From an uncultured Eubacteriales bacterium (GTDB lineage: Bacteria; Bacillota_A; Clostridia; Christensenellales; Aristaeellaceae), in contig CALVKX010000098.1 of NCBI GenBank assembly GCA_944333375.1, positions 1-7,447 of the forward strand: 7,447 nt of DNA, in the 5' to 3' direction. The position numbers were made by a program, and so were the translations under genes. Numbering within the stretch: position 1 is the first letter of the stretch; each line of letters opens with the position of its first letter. Below are positions 1 through 4,747 of this stretch, piece after piece. Under the pieces are notes generated by a model. It had not been told where the DNA came from, did not search any database, and was given only the letters and a program-made list of their open reading frames with translations.

Positions 1-31
1 CGTCCTGAGCCAGGATCAAACTCTTATGTTT
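1..31 (-). rRNA. rrs: 16S ribosomal RNA, 5' end only (truncated by window edge)
   Basis: Read on the minus strand, positions 24 to 5 give AGAGTTTGATCCTGGCTCAG, the universally conserved 5' segment of bacterial 16S rRNA (the 27F primer site). It continues as GACG at the window edge. By alignment to E. coli numbering, base 8 falls at position 24, which puts the mature 5' end near position 31 (AAACATAA before the conserved block). The rest of the gene lies outside the window to the left. It is transcribed in the same direction as the pyr genes. The identity as 16S is essentially certain; the exact mature end is by analogy with E. coli. Too little is present for taxonomy. Confidence 0.97.
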
Positions 32-47
32 AATTCCTGCTTACGCT

Positions 48-61
48 CCAGATTTCTCTGG
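48..61 (-). other. Leader hairpin with GAAA tetraloop just upstream of 16S
   Basis: The minus strand reads CCAGA-GAAA-TCTGG, a perfect 5-bp stem closed by a GNRA-type GAAA tetraloop. It ends 16 bases before the predicted mature 16S 5' end. In pre-rRNA such a compact hairpin could help leader folding or mark a processing site. The stem is seen directly; the function is inferred. Confidence 0.55.
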
Positions 62-120
62 CTCGCAATTTCACTCAATTCATTGACTGCTTGCGTTCTT
101 GCTTTCCTTTGCTCTGTATC

Positions 121-134
121 GTTTTCAAGGTTCG
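121..134 (-). promoter_or_regulatory. rRNA leader box A-like antitermination element
   Basis: The minus strand reads CGAACCTTGAAAAC about 20-30 bases after the predicted transcription start and about 90 bases before 16S. The CTTGAAAAC core resembles the box A found in Bacillus and clostridial rRNA leaders (typically CTTTGAAAACT), where NusB and NusE (S10) bind to let RNA polymerase resist Rho and pausing. The match is by motif and position. No box B-like hairpin was clearly identified beside it. Confidence 0.5.
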
Positions 135-156
135 TTGCTCTCAAGCGAGCTTGTAC

Positions 157-185
157 ATGATAGCACGCTTCGCCCCCTCTGTCAA
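157..185 (-). promoter_or_regulatory. Strong sigma-A promoter of the rRNA operon
   Basis: On the minus strand a perfect -35 box TTGACA (185-180) is followed by exactly 17 bases (179-163) and a -10 box TATCAT (162-157, one mismatch from TATAAT). Transcription should begin near 150-154, giving a leader of about 120 bases before 16S. The spacing, near-consensus boxes, phased A-tracts just upstream, and box A and 16S downstream all agree with an rRNA promoter. The start base cannot be fixed from sequence, so whether an initiating ATP or GTP gives growth-rate control is open. Confidence 0.88.
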
Positions 186-216
186 CAGGTTTTTTGCCAT
201 TTTTCTGAACTTTTTT
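186..216 (-). promoter_or_regulatory. UP-like element: three helically phased A-tracts upstream of the rRNA -35 box
   Basis: On the minus strand A6 (216-211), A5 (204-200) and A6 (195-190) lie immediately upstream of TTGACA. Tract centres are about 11.5 and 9.5 bp apart, averaging one helical turn, so they face the same side of the DNA and should bend it. A-rich DNA in this place is the usual UP element contacted by the alpha C-terminal domains of RNA polymerase at strong rRNA promoters. The tracts are seen directly; the activating role is inferred. Confidence 0.65.
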
Positions 217-222
217 CTCTGT

Positions 223-234
223 CCGAACGTTCGG
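223..234. repeat. 12-bp perfect palindrome CCGAACGTTCGG upstream of the rRNA promoter
   Basis: CCGAACGTTCGG is its own reverse complement over 12 bp. It lies 37 bp upstream of the -35 box, just beyond the phased A-tracts, in otherwise AT-rich DNA. A homodimeric DNA-binding protein could use it as an operator. It could also form a hairpin only if read-through transcription crosses it, and it has almost no loop, so an RNA role is unlikely. No known family site is recognised with confidence. Confidence 0.6.
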
Positions 235-297
235 CATCTATCGTTTTTTAATAGACGTCGAAATTGCGAACCTTCACTTCCTATTTTTACAGAAATA

Positions 298-314
298 TTC
301 CGTTTTATACGGAA
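298..314 (-). terminator. Second hairpin after the pyr terminator, possible backup terminator
   Basis: The minus strand reads TTCCGT-ATAAA-ACGGAA, a perfect 6-bp stem with a 5-base loop. It starts one base after the U-tract of the main terminator and is followed by TATTTCTG, a poor U-tract. In tandem with the first terminator it could stop residual read-through before the rRNA promoter. The stem is weak and the T-run interrupted, so a stand-alone terminator role is doubtful. Confidence 0.4.
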
Positions 315-315
315 G

Positions 316-349
316 AAAAAAAGGGCGCTCCGCCCCCGGCGGCTCGCCC
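316..349 (-). terminator. Rho-independent terminator of the pyr operon
   Basis: The minus strand shows arms GGGCG (349-345) and CCGCC (342-338), a GGG loop (337-335), then GGCGG (334-330) and CGCCC (327-323). The two helices are separated by an AG/AG internal loop that can form tandem G-A pairs. Seven T residues (322-316) follow directly. The stem begins 8 bases after the pyrI stop codon. This is a textbook GC-rich intrinsic terminator and it sits between the pyr operon and the rRNA promoter. Confidence 0.95.
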
Positions 350-357
350 ATGGCATC

Positions 358-780
358 CTATTCGCTTTTGTAGGCCGCCTCGCAGTACAAGCAGCGGTAC
401 ACCTGCTTTTCCCGGTCGGCCAGAACGAAAATCTGCTCAAGCTCCTGCTCGGTCTGGGTGATGCAGCGTGGGTTCTTGCACTTCATCACATTGACCACAC
501 GGGCCGGCATTTCGGGTTTTTTCTTCTCCACCAGCTTCCCGTCGCGGATGATGTTGACGCTGATACCGGGGTCGATATACCCCAGCAAGTCCAGATCAAG
601 GGGAATCTCCTGGTCGATCTTGATGATATCCTTTTTGCCCATGCGCTGCGACTTGGCGTTCTTGATGATAGCCACGGAGCAGTCCAGGGCGTCCAGGCCC
701 AGATAGTGATAGATCTCCATGCTGCGCCCGGCGCGGATGTGGTCGATCACATAGCCGTTCTGGATGCTGTCGATGTTCAT
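358..780 (-). CDS. pyrI: Aspartate carbamoyltransferase regulatory chain (PyrI)
   Basis: This 140-residue protein is the regulatory subunit of aspartate transcarbamoylase. In the family it binds CTP/UTP (inhibitors) and ATP (activator) and bridges catalytic trimers in a c6r6 holoenzyme. The N-terminal nucleotide domain keeps the family pattern Y-V-I-D-H-I (residues 10-15) and G-K-K-D-I-I-K-I-D (48-56), where E. coli has its nucleotide-contacting Asp and Lys. The C-terminal domain has four zinc ligands as C101-X4-C106 and C130-X2-C133, which hold the contact with PyrB. Length is slightly below E. coli (about 153), with a short C-terminus. The ATG overlaps the pyrB stop as ATGA, and two GGAGG copies lie at 792-788 and 786-782, the first with 7-base spacing. 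It is the last gene before the terminator. Allosteric control is inferred from family membership. Confidence 0.97.
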   Translation of the reverse strand: MNIDSIQNGYVIDHIRAGRSMEIYHYLGLDALDCSVAIIKNAKSQRMGKKDIIKIDQEIPLDLDLLGYIDPGISVNIIRDGKLVEKKKPEMPARVVNVMKCKNPRCITQTEQELEQIFVLADREKQVYRCLYCEAAYKSE

Positions 781-1694
781 GCCTCCACCTCCAATAGCTT
801 CATCAGCAGGGCCTCGCGCATGAACTTGCCATTGGCCACCTGGCGGAAATAGCAGGCACGGGGATCATCGTCCACGGCGCGGCTGATCTCGTTGACGCGC
901 GGCAGGGGATGCAGCACGCACAGGTCCTTGCGCGCGAGGCGCATCTTGTCGGTATCGAGGATGTAGCTGTCCTTGAGGCGTACATAGTCCGCCTCATTGA
1001 AGAAGCGCTCGCGCTGCACGCGGGTCATGTAGAGGATGTCGAGGGTGCCGATGACGTCCTCAAGCTTCTCCACCTCCACGAAGGTGACGCCGTTTTTGTG
1101 CATGCTTTCGCGCACATATTCGGGCACGCGCAGCTCGGCCGGGGAGATAAGCACGAAGCGGATGCTCCTGTAGCGCATCATGGCGTTGATAAGGCTGTGC
1201 ACCGTGCGGCCGAACTGAAGGTCCCCGCAGCAGCCGATGACGAGCTGGTTGAGCCGTCCCTTTTCGCGGCGGATGGTGAGCAGGTCCGCCAGCGTCTGCG
1301 TGGGATGGTTGTGGCCGCCGTCGCCCGCGTTGATGATGGGCACGGGGCTGACCTGCGCCGCCGCGGTGGGCGCGCCCTCCTTGGGATGGCGCATGGCGAT
1401 GATGTCGGCATAGCACCCCACCGTGCGCACGGTGTCGGCCACGCTCTCGCCCTTGGCCGCGGAGGAGCTGTCCGCCGAGGAAAAGCCGAGCACGCTTCCG
1501 CCCAATTCCAGCATGGCGGCCTCAAAGCTGAGGCTCGTGCGGGTGCTGGGCTCGTAAAAGAGCGTCGCCAGCTTTTTCCCCCGCATACATTCGGCGTAGC
1601 GTTTGGGGTTTTGGATGATATCGTCCGCGCGGTCCATCAGAGCATCCAGCTCCTGCGTGGACAGATCGCGGATATCAAGAAGATGTCTGGGCAT
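777..1694 (-). CDS. pyrB: Aspartate carbamoyltransferase catalytic chain (PyrB)
   Basis: This 305-residue enzyme condenses carbamoyl phosphate with aspartate to carbamoyl aspartate, the committed step of pyrimidine synthesis. The carbamoyl phosphate site S50-T-R-T53 lies in [13 protein letters not shown]. The mobile 80s-loop lysine is K81 (AAKGES), which reaches into the neighbouring active site of the trimer. Further active-site residues are H130 and Q133 in [10 protein letters not shown]163 (FGRTVH), R225 and Q227 (MTRVQ), and the HPLPR loop at 262-266. All expected catalytic residues are present and the length is normal. The ATG at 1694 has GGAGG (1706-1702) seven bases upstream, fused to the pyrE stop codon. 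The reading frame overlaps pyrI by 4 bases, matching its complex partner, and the last codons (Glu-Val-Glu) double as the pyrI ribosome binding site. Confidence 0.98.
   Translation of the reverse strand: MPRHLLDIRDLSTQELDALMDRADDIIQNPKRYAECMRGKKLATLFYEPSTRTSLSFEAAMLELGGSVLGFSSADSSSAAKGESVADTVRTVGCYADIIAMRHPKEGAPTAAAQVSPVPIINAGDGGHNHPTQTLADLLTIRREKGRLNQLVIGCCGDLQFGRTVHSLINAMMRYRSIRFVLISPAELRVPEYVRESMHKNGVTFVEVEKLEDVIGTLDILYMTRVQRERFFNEADYVRLKDSYILDTDKMRLARKDLCVLHPLPRVNEISRAVDDDPRACYFRQVANGKFMREALLMKLLEVEA
782..792 (-). promoter_or_regulatory. Double Shine-Dalgarno for pyrI inside the pyrB 3' end
   Basis: The minus strand reads GGAGGTGGAGG, two GGAGG cores directly before the ATGA overlap of pyrB and pyrI. 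The upstream core has a seven-base spacing to the pyrI ATG; the downstream core is too close to act alone. The same bases encode the last Glu-Val-Glu residues of PyrB. Confidence 0.8.
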
Positions 1695-1706
1695 GCGCGC
1701 GCCTCC

Positions 1707-2339
1707 TCAGTTGTGCATCCAGCTTTCGTCGCCGGGGTTGTTGCGGAAGCGAATCAGTCGCTCCACCTGCTCGGGGCGGATATACCCCTTCTCCGCCGCC
1801 ACCTGCGCCAGGACGTCAAAGTTGGACAGGCTCACGTTTTTCACATTGGCGGCGGCCAGGCGGTCCAGGCCCTTTTGCATGCCGTAGGTGAAGATGCTCG
1901 CAATGCCCAGCACCTCCGCGCCGGCCTCCCGCAGCGCGTCCACCACCTCAATGACGCTGCCGCCAGTGGAGATCAAATCCTCCACCACAACCACCTTCTG
2001 GCCCTTTTCCAGCTTGCCCTCGATGCGGTTCTGACGGCCGTGATCCTTGTTGCCGCCGCGCACATACCCCATGGGCAGGTGCATCATATGGGCCACGATG
2101 GCCGCGTGGGCGATGCCCGCGGTGGACGTGCCCATAAGCACCTCCACATCCGGGTATTCGCGGCGGATGATCTCCATCAGCCCGTTTTCCACCTGGTCGC
2201 GCACCTCGGGCGCGGTCAGGGTCAGGCGGTTATCGCAGTAAATGGGGCTTTTGATGCCGCTGGCCCAGGTGAAGGGCTCCTCGGGCCTGAGAAACACCGC
2301 GCCGATGGAGAGCAGCGCGCCGGCAATCCGTTTTTCCAT
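1707..2339 (-). CDS. pyrE: Orotate phosphoribosyltransferase (PyrE)
   Basis: This 210-residue cytosolic enzyme joins orotate to PRPP, giving OMP and pyrophosphate; it normally acts as a dimer. The PRPP-binding signature [14 protein letters not shown] lies at about 117-130, with the ED pair followed by S-T-G-G. The flexible catalytic loop is G-Y-V-R94-G-G-N-K98-D-H100-G, keeping the Arg, Lys and His that stabilise pyrophosphate. An orotate-side substrate segment ([16 protein letters not shown], about 23-38) is near the N-terminus. Length is typical. The ATG at 2339 is chosen because AAAGGAGG (2357-2350) precedes it by 10 bases; a TTG ten codons upstream would lie inside pyrF and lacks such a site. 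It is 19 bases after pyrF, the longest gap in the operon, and 12 bases before pyrB. Confidence 0.98.
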   Translation of the reverse strand: MEKRIAGALLSIGAVFLRPEEPFTWASGIKSPIYCDNRLTLTAPEVRDQVENGLMEIIRREYPDVEVLMGTSTAGIAHAAIVAHMMHLPMGYVRGGNKDHGRQNRIEGKLEKGQKVVVVEDLISTGGSVIEVVDALREAGAEVLGIASIFTYGMQKGLDRLAAANVKNVSLSNFDVLAQVAAEKGYIRPEQVERLIRFRNNPGDESWMHN

Positions 2340-2358
2340 GATGGTCTTTCCTCCTTTG

Positions 2359-3069
2359 TCACTCGCCAAGGAATTCCTTCACGCAGCGGCGGTAGGCCGC
2401 CACGGGGTCAGCCGCCTGGGTGATGGGCCGTCCCACCACGATGTAGTCGCTTCCGCCCAGGCGCGCCTTTTCGGGGGTCATCACGCGCGCCTGATCGTCC
2501 GCCGCCGAATCCGCGAAGCGGATGCCCGGCGTCACCGTCTGGAACGCCGCGCCGCAGGCCTCCTTCACCAGCCCCGCCTCCAGCGGCGAGCACACCACGC
2601 CGTCCAGCCCGGCTTCCCTGGCGTTCTGGGCGTACTTCCTGACGGTGTCGGGCATGCTGGCCTGGATGAGCAGCTCGCGCTGCATGCGCTCCTCGCTGGT
2701 GGAGGTGAGCTGCGTCACGGCCAGCAGCATGGGCCGCGTGCCGTCCGGCCGGGTCAGGCCCTCCACGGCCGCGCGCATCATGTCGATGGTGCCGGCGGCG
2801 TGCAGGTTGGTCATGTCCACATCCAGCCGGGACAGCGATGCCATGGCCTTTTTGACGGTGTTGGGAATGTCGTGGAGCTTCAGATCCAGAAAGATCTTGT
2901 GTCCCCGCGCCTTGATCTCCCGCACGATCTGCGGGCCCTCGGCATAGAACAGCTCCATACCCACCTTCACGTAGGGCTTGCGCGCCTCGTTTTCAAACTT
3001 GTCCAGAAAGGCGTACACCGCCTCCGCGCTGGGAAAGTCCAATGCGATAATCACGTCTCCGCCGCTCAT
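2359..3069 (-). CDS. pyrF: Orotidine 5'-phosphate decarboxylase (PyrF)
   Basis: This 236-residue TIM-barrel enzyme decarboxylates OMP to UMP, the last step of the pathway. The catalytic D-x-K-x-x-D signature is D62-L-K64-L-H-D67 in [14 protein letters not shown] substrate-contacting Asp is D11 (ALDFPS), and the phosphate-binding regions are TPGIR (180-184) and VVGRPIT (211-217, with R214). Length matches the short bacterial type found in Bacillus and E. coli. The ATG at 3069 overlaps the pyrD stop as ATGA, with GGAGG (3083-3079) nine bases upstream. A longer in-frame version from a TTG at 3156 would add 29 residues outside the family pattern and inside pyrD, so it is rejected. The overlap suggests translational coupling to pyrD. 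Confidence 0.98.
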   Translation of the reverse strand: MSGGDVIIALDFPSAEAVYAFLDKFENEARKPYVKVGMELFYAEGPQIVREIKARGHKIFLDLKLHDIPNTVKKAMASLSRLDVDMTNLHAAGTIDMMRAAVEGLTRPDGTRPMLLAVTQLTSTSEERMQRELLIQASMPDTVRKYAQNAREAGLDGVVCSPLEAGLVKEACGAAFQTVTPGIRFADSAADDQARVMTPEKARLGGSDYIVVGRPITQAADPVAAYRRCVKEFLGE

Positions 3070-3980
3070 TTCCACGCACCTCCGATAATGTCGTTCAACC
3101 GTTCTATGCCCAGGCGCTCCATCTCGGCGGGCAGCGCCTCGATGATCTTCGGGCAAACGTAAGGGTCCACCAGGTTCTGCGCGCCCACCTGCACGGCGGT
3201 CGCGCCGGCCAGCATCATTTCGATCACATCGCGCGCGCTGCTCACCCCGCCCATGCCGATGACCGGGATCTTCACCGCCCGCGCCACCTGATACACCATG
3301 CGCAGCGCCACCGGGAACACCGCCGGGCCGGAAAAGCCGCCCATGACGTTTGCGATCACGGGTTGGCGCTTTTTCAGATCGATTCGCATGCCCAAAAGCG
3401 TGTTAATCAGGCTCAGCCCGTCCGCGCCCGCGTCCTCGCAGGCTTTCGCGATGGAGACGATGTCCGTCACGTTGGGGCTCAGCTTGATATAGACGGGCTT
3501 GGTGGTCACGGCCCGGACCGCACGGGTCACCTCCGCCGCGCTCTCCGCGCACGTGCCAAAGGCCATGCCGCCGCCGTGCACGTTGGGGCAGCTGACGTTG
3601 ACCTCGATGATGCCCACCTGCTCCTGCGCATCCATCAGGCGGCAACATTCCACGTATTCCTCCACGGAAAAGCCGCTGATGTTGGCGATGACCTTTTTGT
3701 GAAAGAAGGTTTTCAGCCTGGGCAGCTCATGCTCGATCACATGATGCACGCCGGGGTTTTGCAGCCCCACGGCGTTAATCATGCCCGATGTGCACTCGGC
3801 GATGCGGGGCGTGGGGTTGCCAAAGCGCGGCTCCAGCGTGGTCCCCTTGAAGGAAAACGTGCCAAGCACATTGATGTCATACAGCTCGTGAAACTCCTCG
3901 CCATAGCCGAAGCACCCGCTGGCGGGGATGACGGGGTTGTCCAGCGTCCAGCCCGAGAGGGTCACCCGCGTGTCTACCAT
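3066..3980 (-). CDS. pyrD: Dihydroorotate dehydrogenase B, catalytic FMN subunit (PyrD, class 1B)
   Basis: This 304-residue TIM-barrel flavoprotein oxidises dihydroorotate to orotate. Class 1B enzymes pass electrons from FMN to the PyrK subunit and then to NAD+. The catalytic base is Cys131 in [12 protein letters not shown], the cysteine form typical of soluble class 1 enzymes. FMN and substrate contacts include K45 (FKGTT), N67-like region [12 protein letters not shown] (66-77), K166 (YIKLSPN), GGFSGPA (214-220), GMGGV (242-246) and AGATAVQVG (258-266). The start at 3980 fits the usual N-terminus and has a double GGAGG (3996-3988) seven bases upstream. An upstream in-frame GTG would add 28 residues translated from pyrK DNA. 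The frame overlaps pyrK by 7 bases and pyrF by 4. Its partner pyrK next door supports class 1B. Confidence 0.98.
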   Translation of the reverse strand: MVDTRVTLSGWTLDNPVIPASGCFGYGEEFHELYDINVLGTFSFKGTTLEPRFGNPTPRIAECTSGMINAVGLQNPGVHHVIEHELPRLKTFFHKKVIANISGFSVEEYVECCRLMDAQEQVGIIEVNVSCPNVHGGGMAFGTCAESAAEVTRAVRAVTTKPVYIKLSPNVTDIVSIAKACEDAGADGLSLINTLLGMRIDLKKRQPVIANVMGGFSGPAVFPVALRMVYQVARAVKIPVIGMGGVSSARDVIEMMLAGATAVQVGAQNLVDPYVCPKIIEALPAEMERLGIERLNDIIGGAWK

Positions 3981-4735
3981 AGGATCTCCTCCCTCCGAAG
4001 CACCGGCCCGTCCTTGCAGATGCGCTTGCTGCCGTACTTGGTCTTGCACGAGCAGCCCATGCACACCCCGAAGCCGCAGGCCATGCGCTCCTCAAAGCTG
4101 AACTGCCCGTGGATGTCCTGCTTTTCGCACAGCGCGTGCACGGCGCGCAGCATCGGTTCCGGCCCGCAGGCGTAGACGTAGTCGTACTTTCCCTCCAGCG
4201 GCGCCATGGCGTCGGTCACAAAGCCGCGCACGCCCTGCGTGCCGTCTGCCGTGGTCACGGTCACCGACACGCCCAGCGCCTCGAACTCCTTCTGCCAGAA
4301 CACCTCCGCCGCGGTGTTGAAGCCCAGAATCACCCGCGGCTTCTTGCAGGCGGCCAGCAGCTTCTTGCACAGGCCGTACATGGGCGGCGTGCCCACGCCC
4401 CCGCCCACCAGCAGCGGAAACTGCGAGGCCGTCACCTCGTCCAGCCGGTCCACGTCAAAGCCGTTGCCAAGGCCGGTCAAAAGGTCCAGCTCCGTGCCCA
4501 CCGCGTAGCGGCTCATGGCCTCCGTGCCAAGGCCCACCACCTTGTAGATCAGGTCCAGCGTGCCCTCCTCGCCGGGCCGCCAGTCGCACACCGAGATCGG
4601 CCGGCGCAAATAGAAGCCCGGCAGCTGCACCTGCACGAACTGCCCCGCCCGCGTGATGGCCCGCGTGTCGCCCGAAAGGCGCATGTGATACACATTTTGC
4701 GTGAGCGGTTCATGGCTTTCGATCACAAAACGCAT
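3974..4735 (-). CDS. pyrK: Dihydroorotate dehydrogenase B, electron transfer subunit (PyrK)
   Basis: This 253-residue iron-sulfur flavoprotein moves electrons from PyrD's FMN through a [2Fe-2S] cluster and FAD to NAD+; the family forms a PyrD2PyrK2 heterotetramer. The N-terminal FAD-binding barrel has R-R-P-I-S-V at 44-49. The nucleotide-binding domain has LVGGGVGTPPM (109-119) and the ACGPEPML motif (189-196). The cluster ligands are C220-X4-C225-X2-C228-X11-C240 in the C-terminal loop, the spacing expected for PyrK, with an extra Cys at 230. The ATG at 4735 has GGAGG (4747-4743) seven bases upstream, directly after the carB stop codon. Its stop codon lies inside the first codons of pyrD (7-base overlap), which favours equal synthesis of the two partner subunits. 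Confidence 0.97.
   Translation of the reverse strand: MRFVIESHEPLTQNVYHMRLSGDTRAITRAGQFVQVQLPGFYLRRPISVCDWRPGEEGTLDLIYKVVGLGTEAMSRYAVGTELDLLTGLGNGFDVDRLDEVTASQFPLLVGGGVGTPPMYGLCKKLLAACKKPRVILGFNTAAEVFWQKEFEALGVSVTVTTADGTQGVRGFVTDAMAPLEGKYDYVYACGPEPMLRAVHALCEKQDIHGQFSFEERMACGFGVCMGCSCKTKYGSKRICKDGPVLRREEILW
3986..3996 (-). promoter_or_regulatory. Double Shine-Dalgarno deciding the pyrD start
   Basis: The minus strand reads GGAGGGAGGAG, two overlapping GGAGG cores inside the end of pyrK. The nearer core ends seven bases before the ATG at 3980. This fixes pyrD at 304 residues rather than the longer frame open from a GTG at 4064. Two overlapping cores suggest a strong site, in keeping with an internal start that overlaps the pyrK stop. 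Confidence 0.8.
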
Positions 4736-4747
4736 CGGCTCGCCTCC

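Larger units (their letters stand above)
32..357 (-). other. AT-rich intergenic region between pyrI and 16S rRNA: terminator, rRNA promoter and leader
   Basis: These 326 bases carry no credible protein gene and are clearly more AT-rich than the flanking coding DNA. In transcription order they contain the pyr terminator (316-349), a second small hairpin (298-314), a 12-bp palindrome (223-234), three phased A-tracts (190-216), a sigma-A-type promoter (157-185) and a leader of roughly 120 bases ending at the 16S 5' end. The leader holds a start-proximal stem (GCTC at 150-147 pairing with GAGC at 140-137), a box A-like element (121-134) and a GNRA hairpin (48-61). No tRNA gene or second convincing rRNA promoter was seen. 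Confidence 0.85.

Noticed and set aside
223..234. LexA (SOS) box
   Set aside because: The Gram-positive LexA box is CGAAC-N4-GTTCG. Here the two half sites abut with no spacer, so LexA binding is not supported.
16..237. 73-codon minus-strand frame over the rRNA promoter and leader
   Set aside because: It runs through the promoter and into 16S rRNA, so it is a chance frame in non-coding DNA.
247..275. A second, upstream rRNA promoter ending at TATTAA on the minus strand
   Set aside because: The -10-like TATTAA has no acceptable -35 box at 16-18 bases, so a tandem promoter is not supported.
91..852. 253-codon open frame on the plus strand crossing the rRNA promoter and pyrI
   Set aside because: It spans the antisense of the rRNA leader, promoter, terminator and pyrI, which cannot reasonably be a protein gene.
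909..2423. 504-codon open frame on the plus strand, rich in His, Ala and Val
   Set aside because: It lies wholly antisense to pyrB and pyrE, which have all family motifs. Long antisense frames are expected in GC-rich codon usage, and it has no recognisable domain.
3070..3156. Longer pyrF beginning at a TTG at 3156
   Set aside because: The extra 29 residues do not fit the family, while the ATG at 3069 has GGAGG at nine bases and the family N-terminus.
2242..3162. 306-codon open frame on the plus strand
   Set aside because: It is antisense to pyrF and parts of pyrE and pyrD. Composition is typical of a shadow frame and no motif is seen.
3981..4064. Longer pyrD beginning at a GTG at 4064
   Set aside because: The extra 28 residues are out-of-frame translation of the pyrK cysteine region. 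The ATG at 3980 has a double GGAGG and fits the family N-terminus.
3363..4175. 270-codon open frame on the plus strand
   Set aside because: It is antisense to pyrD and pyrK, with no domain, no ribosome binding site worth noting and shadow-like composition.
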